From positions 62,001-126,000 of the forward strand of contig JAEUHN010000029.1 of NCBI GenBank assembly GCA_016795365.1: a stretch of DNA of 64,000 nucleotides. The letters are read 5' to 3'. How positions within the stretch are numbered: the stretch's first letter is position 1; every line of letters starts with the position of its first letter. A program made the position numbers and the translations under genes. The notes beneath the pieces are model-generated. The model ran no database searches, had not been told where the DNA came from, and saw only the letters and a program-made list of their open reading frames with translations. This document shows positions 52,864 to 61,900 of this stretch, piece after piece. This stretch comes from Verrucomicrobiaceae bacterium (GTDB lineage Bacteria; Verrucomicrobiota; Verrucomicrobiia; Verrucomicrobiales; Verrucomicrobiaceae).

Positions 52864-53844
52864 ATGAATCGTCGCCACTTCCTTCAATCGGCATCGAGCG
52901 CAGTGCTCGGCACCGCCACCACCTCGTGCTCCATGTTTCCAGCGGGCAAGCCGGACGCTCTGATCATCGACACGCATCAGCACCTCTGGGATCGCAAGCA
53001 GCTGAACCTGCCCTGGCTTTCCGGTTCACCTGAGGTCTTGCGCCACGACTATCGAACCGAAGAATACCTGAAGGCGTTTGAGGGCCTGAATGTGAAGTCC
53101 ATTTACATGGAGGTGGATGTCGCTCCCGACCAGCACATCAAGGAAGCCGATGCCGTGGTGAAGCAGTGTCGTGAAGGCAGGACTCCGACGATTGCCGCGA
53201 CGATCGGAGGGCGGCCCGCCTCGGCGGACTTCGAGGCCTACCTCCTGCGCTACGCGGGCAATGGCATCGTCAAGGGACTGCGCCAGGTGCTCCATGGCGA
53301 ATCCACGCCCCGGGGCTTCTGCTTGAGCAAGGAGTTCGTTCATGGCGTGCAGACGCTGGGCAAGCATGGGCTGAACTTCGAACTCACCATGCGACCCACC
53401 GAACTGGCCGATGGCATGAAGTTGATTCAGCAATGCCCGGAAACCCGCTTCGTGCTCGATCACTGCGGCAATGGCGATCCCAAGGCCTTCAATCCCAAGC
53501 TGGCTCCCGATCAAAAACGCAGCTGCTCTGCCGATGTGTGGAAACGCGGTATTGATGCTGTCGCCGCCCAGCGGGGTGTAATGTGCAAGATCAGCGGCAT
53601 CGTCGCCTTCGTGCCTCCAGGTCAATGGCACGCCGAAGACCTCGCGCCGGTCGTCAATCACTGCCTGGACGCCTTCGGCCCTGACCGCGTCTTCTTCGGT
53701 GGCGACTGGCCTGTCTGCCTGCTTGGCAGTCCTGTGCGCAGCTGGGTGGAGGCTCTGAAACAAATCATCGCCTCCCGCCCCGAATCCGATCAGCGCAAGC
53801 TGTGGTCAGCCAACGCGATCCGGTTCTACCAGCTCAAGGTCTGA
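52864..53844 (+). CDS. amidohydrolase-2 family (TIM-barrel metal-dependent hydrolase)
   Basis: The 326-residue protein starts with a Tat-like leader ('MNRRHFLQSASSAVLGTAT'), so it is probably exported folded. The barrel carries 'IIDTHQHLWDRKQL' (HxH metal ligands), 'FVLDHCGNG' and 'RVFFGGDWPVC', typical of amidohydrolase 2 enzymes such as L-fuconolactonase and 2-pyrone-4,6-dicarboxylate hydrolase. ATG 52864 is chosen over 52705 because it begins the leader. It ends 8 bases from the convergent msrB gene. The substrate is unknown. Confidence 0.88.
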   Translation: MNRRHFLQSASSAVLGTATTSCSMFPAGKPDALIIDTHQHLWDRKQLNLPWLSGSPEVLRHDYRTEEYLKAFEGLNVKSIYMEVDVAPDQHIKEADAVVKQCREGRTPTIAATIGGRPASADFEAYLLRYAGNGIVKGLRQVLHGESTPRGFCLSKEFVHGVQTLGKHGLNFELTMRPTELADGMKLIQQCPETRFVLDHCGNGDPKAFNPKLAPDQKRSCSADVWKRGIDAVAAQRGVMCKISGIVAFVPPGQWHAEDLAPVVNHCLDAFGPDRVFFGGDWPVCLLGSPVRSWVEALKQIIASRPESDQRKLWSANAIRFYQLKV

Positions 53845-53851
53845 GACGACA

Positions 53852-54457
53852 CTACTTCGCCGCTGCTTCCTCTTTCTTCCGGGCCTCGGCAGCTTCCGCC
53901 TTGGCCTTGTCGAGGTCCTTGAGTTCGGGCTTCTTCTCGTTGGCCGCGACAAACTTCAGCGCTGCCGCATTGATGCAGAAGCGGCGATTGGTCGGGGTGG
54001 CATAGCCTTCGCCTTCGAAGACGTGGCCCAGGTGAGCATCGCAGCGTTTGCAAACAGTCTCGATGCGAACCATGCCGTGCGAGGTGTCTTTTTTCTCCAG
54101 CACGCATTTGGCTTTGCTCGTGTCGTAGAATGATGGCCAGCCGCAGCCGCTGTGGAATTTCTCCTTGGAAGTGAAGAGTTCGGCACCGCAGCAAACGCAG
54201 AAGTAGGTGCCTTCGCCCTGCTTGTTGAACTCTTCGTATGCCTCGCCGAAGGGACGTTCGGTGCCAGCGGTGCGCGTCACGCGGTATTGCTCGGGCGTGA
54301 GCATCTTCCGCCATTCTTCTTCGGTCTTCACGACCTTCTCGGTCTTGTCGTTCTTGGTTTCCACTGCGGGTTTCTTGTCGGTGGTTTGGGGCTTGTCTTC
54401 AGCGCAGACGATCAGGGCTGCAGCTGAGAGCAAAGTGAGAGTGCTGACGAATTTCAT
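53852..54457 (-). CDS. msrB: exported peptide-methionine (R)-S-oxide reductase
   Basis: MsrB repairs the R form of oxidised methionine. The 201-residue protein has a signal peptide (MKFVSTLTLLSAAALIVCAE), a Lys/Thr-rich linker, then the MsrB domain: 'WRKMLTPEQYRVTRTAGTERPF', the zinc CxxC pairs in 'CVCCGAELF' and 'CKRCDAHLGHVF', 'HSGCGWPSF', and the catalytic Cys in 'RRFCINAAALKF'. A C-terminal tail of alternating Lys/Glu/Ala follows. Export points to repair of periplasmic proteins. The start at 54457 gives the signal peptide. It lies 57 bases after the PQQ-propeller gene on the same strand. Confidence 0.93.
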   Translation of the reverse strand: MKFVSTLTLLSAAALIVCAEDKPQTTDKKPAVETKNDKTEKVVKTEEEWRKMLTPEQYRVTRTAGTERPFGEAYEEFNKQGEGTYFCVCCGAELFTSKEKFHSGCGWPSFYDTSKAKCVLEKKDTSHGMVRIETVCKRCDAHLGHVFEGEGYATPTNRRFCINAAALKFVAANEKKPELKDLDKAKAEAAEARKKEEAAAK

Positions 54458-54514
54458 GGTCGGAGTTACGTGCGGGTTCAGCGATAAGAGACGCAAATGG
54501 CGGGGTTATTCCTT

Positions 54515-55993
54515 TCAAGGAGCACGAAGGTCGTAACAAACAAAGCGCTGCTGGGTGCCGTCCACCTGATCGTTCTCGTGCTGGCCCACATAAAGCAGGC
54601 CGCGGCTGATGACGGGAAGCGACCACGTATGTGGAGCGATCCAGAGCTGCGTGCGCTCCAGTTCCTTGCAGCCCTTGGGCGACAGGTCCAGCCAGTGCAG
54701 GCTTCCAGTCTCACCGAGGCAAAGGGTGCTGCCATCCACGTCCAGCAAGCTCGCACGCAGGATGCTGAAGTTGTAGTCCTGGCCCTTGATGGGCATCTTC
54801 CACGTCACTTCGGTGTGCCAGACTTCGGTGCCTTTGTCCGCATCGAAGCACACCAGCCGCGCGAGACGCTCAGTCTCGCCATCAATGGCATAAAGATAAC
54901 CGTCGCGATACAACGGTGTCATCCAGTGACAGGCGATCTTGTTGCTACGCCAGACCTCCTTCGCCTTCCACTCCTTGTCGAACTCCAGCATGATGCCGCC
55001 GATCGGCTTGCCTTTGGGATATGCGGTGGTGACGAAGACGCGGTTCTTCTCCGCGATCACGACCGGCGTGCTCGCGTTCACCGAGGTATACATGTCCGCG
55101 CGCCAAAAAAAGCGCTCATACACTTTGCCGTCTTTCGGATCGAGGCAGAGCAGGCCGCCCGTGACCGGATTGCTTTCGCCGCCGGCGAAGACCAGCAGAC
55201 GCTTCTGGCCGTGCAGCTCCGCCATGATCGGGCAGGCGTAGCTGGAGCCCCAGTCATCCTTCATCTGCCAGAGTTCCTTGCCCGTATTCAAATCAAAAGC
55301 AGCGACACATACGCCGGTCGAGGCGAGTCCGGCCATGCGCTCTTTATCAGCAGGATTAAGTGAGCCCCGCGCAACCTTCACGCCTTTGCCCCCGACGTTC
55401 ACGAAGACACGATCGCCATCGATCAAGGGTGTCGCGCCGTGACCAAAGAACTCCTGTGGAACAAGGTATTCCGATTCGAGATTATGCTTCCACAGTTGCT
55501 TGCCGGTGTTTAGATTGAGGCAATGCAACTGGCTGGTCACGCCTAGCGTCACCACCTTGTCACCCGAAATCACCGGGCTGGTGCGCGGGCCGTTCGCATA
55601 GCCGAGAAGGTCTTGATAGCTGATCGGATAGTCGAAGGACCAGTAACGCTTGCCCGTCTCGCGATGCAGGCACTCCACGGTCTCTTTTTCATCCAGAGCG
55701 TGAAAGATCACGCAGTAATCGCCCACAATGCTGGGCGAGGTGTAGCCATCGCCCTTGGTGACTTCCCAGACTTTCTTCGGACCCGCCGGACCCCAGTCAT
55801 GCAGCAGATGTGTCTCGGGCGACTTCGCATCGTCCGTGGGACCCAGCATGCGCGGCCAGTCACTCGTCTTCGCCTCGGCGGACAAGGGCTTCGGTGCGGC
55901 GTGAAACAGCAGCCGGTCAAAGCCCTGCGGCTCCTGCGCTGTGGAAATGAGAGCGGAGATGAAAATGCAAAACAGGCTGGACGAACGAATCAT
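54515..55993 (-). CDS. exported PQQ-binding-like beta-propeller protein
   Basis: The 492-residue protein has a signal peptide (MIRSSSLFCIFISALISTAQ) and propeller repeats: 'DWPRMLGPTDDAKSPE', 'VVTLGVTSQLHCLNLNTGKQLWKHNL', 'VAAFDLNTGKELWQMKDDWG' and 'ARLVCFDADKGTEVWHTEVTW'. It resembles the PVC exported propellers next to sulfatases and oxidoreductases. It is divergent from the lipoprotein gene at 56018, with only 24 bases between start codons, so each promoter overlaps the other's coding region. Cotranscription with msrB downstream is possible. Confidence 0.87.
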   Translation of the reverse strand: MIRSSSLFCIFISALISTAQEPQGFDRLLFHAAPKPLSAEAKTSDWPRMLGPTDDAKSPETHLLHDWGPAGPKKVWEVTKGDGYTSPSIVGDYCVIFHALDEKETVECLHRETGKRYWSFDYPISYQDLLGYANGPRTSPVISGDKVVTLGVTSQLHCLNLNTGKQLWKHNLESEYLVPQEFFGHGATPLIDGDRVFVNVGGKGVKVARGSLNPADKERMAGLASTGVCVAAFDLNTGKELWQMKDDWGSSYACPIMAELHGQKRLLVFAGGESNPVTGGLLCLDPKDGKVYERFFWRADMYTSVNASTPVVIAEKNRVFVTTAYPKGKPIGGIMLEFDKEWKAKEVWRSNKIACHWMTPLYRDGYLYAIDGETERLARLVCFDADKGTEVWHTEVTWKMPIKGQDYNFSILRASLLDVDGSTLCLGETGSLHWLDLSPKGCKELERTQLWIAPHTWSLPVISRGLLYVGQHENDQVDGTQQRFVCYDLRAP

Positions 55994-56017
55994 GGAGATG
56001 AAAAACTAGCGGCCACT

Positions 56018-56431
56018 ATGAAGAACGCCACCACCAGTCTTTTTGTTGTCGCCGCTTTGATGCTCAGCTCGTGCGCCACGAACAACCGCAGCACCTGCCC
56101 CTTCGCCAAGCACAAGGCCGGAGGCATTGAGCACATCGTGCTCGCCTGGCTGAAGAATCCGGGCAACAAAGAGGAGCAGGCCAAGCTCATCGCCGTCGCC
56201 AAGGCGCTCAAGGCCGAGATCAAGGAAGTGAAGTCCCTCGCCGTGGGTCGTGCCCTTCCAAGCGATCGCGATGTGGTGGACGACAGCTTCGATATGGCCC
56301 TGGTGATGCACTTTGACAGCCCCGCAGCTCTCGCCAGCTACGAGAAAGATCCGGTGCATGTGAAAGCTGTGACCGACACGCTGAAGCCACTCACCAAGAA
56401 GATCGTCGTCCACGACATCGTGAACGAGTAG
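56018..56431 (+). CDS. putative lipoprotein with Dabb (stress-responsive A/B barrel) domain
   Basis: The 137-residue protein has a lipoprotein leader with lipobox 'LMLSSCATN' (Cys19). The mature part is a ferredoxin-like Dabb domain: 'GIEHIVLAWLKNPGNKEEQAK', 'EVKSLAVGRALPSDRDVVDDSFDMALVMHFDS' and 'YEKDPVHVKAVTDTLKPLTKKIVVHDI'. Dabb proteins form dimers and have been linked to stress and aromatic-compound binding. An envelope-anchored form is uncommon but known in PVC bacteria. It ends 7 bases before the convergent hydrolase gene. Confidence 0.85.
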   Translation: MKNATTSLFVVAALMLSSCATNNRSTCPFAKHKAGGIEHIVLAWLKNPGNKEEQAKLIAVAKALKAEIKEVKSLAVGRALPSDRDVVDDSFDMALVMHFDSPAALASYEKDPVHVKAVTDTLKPLTKKIVVHDIVNE

Positions 56432-56438
56432 CCACTTC

Positions 56439-58007
56439 CTAGCGCCCGGAGAACAGGTGTCGCCGAACAAGGTCCTTCACCGCACTCACAGTCTCCAACT
56501 TTTTCGTGCAGCTGTGCCCTGACTTCACGGTCACCTCGCTCCTTGCTTCGTCGAGGTGGCTGCTGCGGTAGGGCACGATGCCATCGCTGGTCTCAGCCAG
56601 CACCGCCTTGTCTTTGATCACGGCGATGATGGAATGACAGGGAGCTTTCATCGGTCGCTTCGCAATGGCTTCCAAGACGGGGTGCTTGGTCGAAAGGCCG
56701 TTGATGCTGTCAGCACCCAAACGATTCATTTCCAGGCGAGCGGGATTGATCAATTCCACATCCAGCGTGGCGAGGGAGGTCACCGCCTGCACGAGCTGGA
56801 TCGGCGCTCGGATCAGCTTCGATCCCAGCCGCCCGATCCAGCCATCGGCCACTTCGCTGCCACGATGCGGTGTCGCGATGAAGACCACGCGCTTGACTCG
56901 TGGGTTCGCCTTGAACAGCAACGATGAACGCATCATGCGATCGGCCGCACCATCGAGCGGCACCTTCTCCGGCGGAGCGGTGAACCACGTGTGCCAGAAG
57001 TCGAGATCCGAATCGATCACCTGCATTCGCGAGAGCAGCCCGCCCATGCTGTGGCCCACCAGCATCGTGCGATTCATGCCAGGATCATCCTTTTCGGGAT
57101 CGAGGATCTTGTCCGCTTCCTGAAGGCTCTGACGAAGTCGAGCGGCGGACACCGGCACCGGCAGGCCCGAGGGATACATGTAGCACCAGCACTGCACACG
57201 CTTGCCCAGCTCGGGATCAGCACGAATCGCCACGATCACATTCTCCCAGATGTGCGGATCGCTCATCAGACCGTGCACGAGCACGATGGGCACCTTGTCC
57301 GCACGATATGGCTCCTGAATGAACAACCCCTCGTCGTCCCAGAATCGCCCTGGCCTCAGCAAACCGCCCAGTGCCCGGCGAACAAACGAACGCCGGTCCA
57401 GCAAGGCGTGGACGGAGGTGGCAAAATCCGCAGCCAGCGGGACCGTTCGACGGCCCACACGCACATTCTGTAGCTCTCGCGGATCGTAGAGCCGAAGCGT
57501 CGCCGACTTGTTGCCTGTGCCAAACTCCAGCACCGCTGTCACCGGGAGGTTTTGCTTTCCTTGATAAACAAATCTCGACTGGCTGTCTTCCTCCTCATCG
57601 ACGCGCAAGCCATCAACTGGCAGCCCCAAACCCTCGCGTAGAGCGCCGGGCACGTCCGATTTGGGCTTCTTCTCCGGGACCTTCAACTCGTCGAACAGCT
57701 TCGGCGTCCACACCTCGTGTGACTTGGTCGAACCACCATCCACACGCAACGTCCAGCCATCGCGCAGACGGACTTGGGAGGGCCACTCGTTCGGACTTCC
57801 AAGGTCGGCCAACTCCCCGAGCACGGCAGCCACACCCTGACGATAAGACGATTCCGCGTGCGCATTCGGACCGTTGTCGGCCATGCGTTGCCAAGCCTCC
57901 GCCGCCTGCTCCATGCCCGACGACTTCGCTGGCTTCACCTGCACCGAAGCACAGGAAGCCAGGGCAAGGAGCAAACTCAGAGATCCAATTCGTGAGAGCC
58001 AGTTCAT
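56439..58007 (-). CDS. lipoprotein alpha/beta hydrolase (lipase/esterase-like)
   Basis: The 522-residue protein has a lipobox leader ('LLLALASCASV') and an alpha/beta-hydrolase domain from about residue 235: 'VPIVLVHGLMSDPHIWENV' (oxyanion region), nucleophile elbow 'VGHSMGGLLSRM' around residue 318, 'VVFIATPHRGSEVADGW', and 'SDGIVPYRSSH' plus 'VKSGHSCTKK' supplying the Asp and His. The N-terminal ~230 residues are unassigned and beta-rich. It probably cleaves esters outside the inner membrane. It starts 29 bases after the TatD stop on the same strand. Confidence 0.88.
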   Translation of the reverse strand: MNWLSRIGSLSLLLALASCASVQVKPAKSSGMEQAAEAWQRMADNGPNAHAESSYRQGVAAVLGELADLGSPNEWPSQVRLRDGWTLRVDGGSTKSHEVWTPKLFDELKVPEKKPKSDVPGALREGLGLPVDGLRVDEEEDSQSRFVYQGKQNLPVTAVLEFGTGNKSATLRLYDPRELQNVRVGRRTVPLAADFATSVHALLDRRSFVRRALGGLLRPGRFWDDEGLFIQEPYRADKVPIVLVHGLMSDPHIWENVIVAIRADPELGKRVQCWCYMYPSGLPVPVSAARLRQSLQEADKILDPEKDDPGMNRTMLVGHSMGGLLSRMQVIDSDLDFWHTWFTAPPEKVPLDGAADRMMRSSLLFKANPRVKRVVFIATPHRGSEVADGWIGRLGSKLIRAPIQLVQAVTSLATLDVELINPARLEMNRLGADSINGLSTKHPVLEAIAKRPMKAPCHSIIAVIKDKAVLAETSDGIVPYRSSHLDEARSEVTVKSGHSCTKKLETVSAVKDLVRRHLFSGR

Positions 58008-58036
58008 GAGCGCCTGTGATGGCGTGGTGGCTGGCG

Positions 58037-58837
58037 CTACGCAACGCCAAAGAGCGCGACGAAGTTTTGCTCCACCTGCGCAGCCAGTGCTTCGACGGCC
58101 AGCCCACGCAGCGTCGCGAGTTCGCGATACATCAGGTCAATGTTCGCCGGATGATTGATCGGCTTGTGGGCATCGTCGCGCAACGGACGCGGATTGAGTT
58201 CATCCGGTGGCCACATGTCGGGCGCGTCGGTCTCCATCAGCAGTCGATCCAGCGGCACCGCCTTGAAAGTCTCCCACTGCCGCGCCTTGCGCTCGTGCAG
58301 GAAGTAGGGCGACACCGAGAAGTAAGCCCCCAACTTCGCAAAGCCCTCCACCATCTCCACCGGCCCGCCATACGAGTGCAGCAGGAAGCCGCGTGCGGGC
58401 AGCGCGTTGGTGCGCAGCACCTCATCGAGCAAACCGAAGGCACGCAGGCAATGGATCGTCGCAGGCCGATCATCGCGCGCCGCGAGGTCGAGCTGCGCGC
58501 GCATCATCCGCACCTGGAGATCGACATCCGCGTTCTCGATCCAGCGATCCAATCCGATCTCGCCCACACCTGCATGTGGGAAACGACTCAGATAGGCCTC
58601 CAGCGTCGCGAGCCAGTCTTGCGGCTGCTCTTTCACATACCACGGATGCACGCCGAACGACGGCAGCAGCCACGCGTGCTGGGCCGCGAGCGTCGCGACC
58701 TGCTCCCAGTCCTCGACGCCCGAGCCAGCGACCACCGCCCGCTGCAAGCCGACACCCGGCAACATCGCCGCGATGGACTCGCGCTGAGCGTCGAGCCGTT
58801 CATCCTGGAAGTGGTTGTGCGCATCGTAGAGCCGCAT
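58037..58837 (-). CDS. TatD-family metal-dependent hydrolase
   Basis: The 266-residue protein fits the TatD nuclease family: metal ligands in 'RLYDAHNHFQD' (HxH), 'GVGEIGLDRW' with the Glu, 'TIHCLRAFG', 'LLHSYGG' and 'LLMETDAPDMWPPDELNPR' with the final Asp. Family members are magnesium-dependent 3'-5' DNA/RNA exonucleases. No tat genes are nearby. The region 58838-58957 separates it from the divergent fusion gene and holds no gene. Confidence 0.92.
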   Translation of the reverse strand: MRLYDAHNHFQDERLDAQRESIAAMLPGVGLQRAVVAGSGVEDWEQVATLAAQHAWLLPSFGVHPWYVKEQPQDWLATLEAYLSRFPHAGVGEIGLDRWIENADVDLQVRMMRAQLDLAARDDRPATIHCLRAFGLLDEVLRTNALPARGFLLHSYGGPVEMVEGFAKLGAYFSVSPYFLHERKARQWETFKAVPLDRLLMETDAPDMWPPDELNPRPLRDDAHKPINHPANIDLMYRELATLRGLAVEALAAQVEQNFVALFGVA

Positions 58838-58957
58838 GCCGATTCATCGGCGGCGCGGCGACAGCCGCAAGGCCGGTCATGTGCATTTCAAATAGTGCCC
58901 GGTGCGTAAATGGGCTTCACGCCGGACGTTCGTCTCTGTAGCATCCGACCACTTTTT

Positions 58958-61900
58958 ATGAAACGCCTCATCCTCGCCGCCGCCGTTCTCCTTTCGTCAT
59001 TCGGCATTCCTCATTCGTCATTCGCGGCGGAGCCGTTGCGCGTCTTCATCCGCGCGGGTGCCAAGTCGCATGGTCCGGGCGCGCATGATTTCCCGCAGTT
59101 CCTCAAGGACTGGGTGCCCATGCTCAATGAGCGCGGCGCGAAGTGCGAGGGCTCGCTGGAGTTTCCGACGAAGGAGCAGCTCGACCGCACGGACGTGCTC
59201 ATCCTGCACGCGCAGGAGGCGGGCAATATCAAGATCGGTGACGAGCGGAAGAACCTCATGGAGTTCCTCGCGCGCGGCGGTGGCATCGTGACGCTCCATG
59301 CAGGCGCGGTGTCGCGTGATCCGGGTTGGTTTGCCTCGGTCGTCGGCGGCTCGTGGAATCATCAGCGGCCCACGAAGTGGCTGGAGGCACCGATGCATCT
59401 CTACTTCACCGATCGCGAGAACCCCATCACCACGGACATGGCGAACTTCGCGATGGACGACGAGATCTACTACGACATGGACGTGCTGCCCGAGTGCCGC
59501 ATCCTCGCCGGAGCCTACACGCCGAACCCGAAGGACACCGGCGGCAAGGGCAACAAGGAAGCCCAGGCACGCGCCGCCGAAGCCGTGGCGAAGAAGAAGG
59601 GCGTGAACATCTACGACATCCAGCCGCAGGTGTGGACATACGAGAAGGACAAGTATCGCTCCTTCGTCTGCATCCCCGGCCACTGGTATAAAAACTTCAG
59701 CCACAACACCCTGCGCACCATGCTCCTGCGCGGCATCGCCTGGGCTGGCAAGCGGGCGAACGCGGATGAACTCTGCAAGCCCGAGGAACTCGGCGACGCA
59801 CTCCGCTATCCCGAAGGCGGCCCCACGCATCCGACCAAGGCGACGGAGAAGCTCGAAGTTCATCCCGAGTTCAACATCTCGCTCGTCGCCGCTGAGCCGC
59901 TCATCAACAAGCCGATGAACATCGACTGGGATGAAAAGGGTCGCCTGTGGGTGGTCGAGACACCCGAGTATCCCAATGGTCGGCGCGAGCTGAACGTCGA
60001 GCTTTGGAAGGATAGCGGCTCGTGGACGAAGAAGCTCGACCGCGATCCCATCGACCGCATTGCCTGGCTCGAAGACACCAACGGCGATGGCGTGATGGAC
60101 AAGAAGCACGTCTTTGCCGACAAGCTCGAACTCTGCACCAGCTTCGTCTTCTACAAGAACGGCGTCATCGCCTGCGCCGCGCCTGACATCTGGAACCTTC
60201 AGGACACGGACGGCGACGGCGTCGCTGACAAGCGCGAGAAGCTCTACACCGGCCTCGGCATCCGCGACACGCATGCCGTGATCAACAACATGCGCTGGGG
60301 CCTCGATGGCTGGATCTACGCGACGCATGGTTACAGCTCCGGCGAAGTGACTTCGCCCGATGGCAAGATAAACTTCGGCACCGATGGCTCCGGCGTGGTG
60401 CGCTTCAAACCTGATGGCAGCGCCTTCGAGCAATACTCTTCACGCGGTGGCAACACCTGGGGCCTCAACATCACGTCGGATGGTCAGGTGTTCTGGACGC
60501 AGCCCACGAGCGGCACGGTGTTCTTCCACGTTGTGCTTCCTGAGTATGTCCTGGCCAAAGGCAAGCTCCCCGGCACGAACTCCTGGAAGGGCATGATGGA
60601 GCACCAGAAGAGCTACCCGCTCATGTCCTGGCCCGAGCAGGCGTATGTGCAGATCGACCTCGTCGGCGAGTTCACCGCCGCCGCCGGTTGCGCCATCTAT
60701 GAAGGCGGCGCGTGGCCCGCGAAGTGGAACTACAGCTACTTCACCACCGAGCCGACGCTGAACATCGTGCATCACGAGTTCGTCGAGAAAGACGGCGTGA
60801 CCTACAAGTCGCACAAGGAAGCCGGTCGTGAGGAGACCGAGTTCATCCGCAGCAAAGACCTGTGGTTCCGCCCCATCGAGACACGCATCGGCCCTGACGG
60901 CGCGCTGTATGTGATCGACTTCTACAATCAGGCCGTCATCCACAACGATACGCGCGGCCCGATCCACGGCCCCGCCAACGCCGCTGTGCGCCCTGACCGC
61001 GACCACTATTACGGACGCATCTGGAAGGTGAATCACAAGGAAGCCAAGCCCGTCGCTGGCAGCTTTTACCATCACGGCGAGAACTCGAAGGGCACGATGG
61101 GCAGCGCTGCGCTGCGCACTTATGAGTCGAATACAGATGCGCTCGCTACCTTCAAGTCCGCGCAGGATGACTGGACTCGCTCCGCTGTCATCGCCGCATC
61201 GGCGGATCATGCGGATGATGTGATCACGAAAGCCCTCGGTGCTCCTGAAGGCGCGGACTTGCTGGTGAAGTCGCTGCTGCCTCTGGCCAAGTCCGCCGAA
61301 AAGTTGATCGAAGCCTGCGCCAGCGCTGATGCGAAGGCCGATGCTTTGAAGATCATCATCCTGCAAGGAGTCGCGCAGCAGGTGAACGAAGTCCCAGCGC
61401 TCTCGCCTGCGCTCACGGATGCACTGAAGAAGCTCCTCGCTCAGCCCGCGCTCGCACCCGCAGCGCTGCCGCTCGCGGTGAAGTGGGACAAGGGCGGCGC
61501 GCTAGCCGATGTGATCAAAGCGCAGATCGCCAGCTTGAGCGGTGTGCTTGGTAAGAACGGCGCTCCGCTGCCAGAACGCATCGGTGCCGCGAAGGCGCTC
61601 ATTGCACTCGGTGGATCGAATGCGCAGATCGGTGTCGAGGCACTCGCTGATCCAACTTCGCCCGAGGAACTTGCTCGTGCAATCATCGTCGCACTCGACG
61701 AAACCGGCAACGCAGCACCGCTGGTGATGGCTTTGGACACACTGAAGCCTGCGCTGCAACAGGTCGCCTTCGATGCCGTGCTGAAGCGCCCGCAGGCCAC
61801 GCAGGCGCTGCTCACCGCGATTCAAGACGGCAAGTTCGATCCCAAAATCCTAGGACCCGGCAACATCGCCCGCCTCCGCACGCATCCGAACAAAGCGGTC

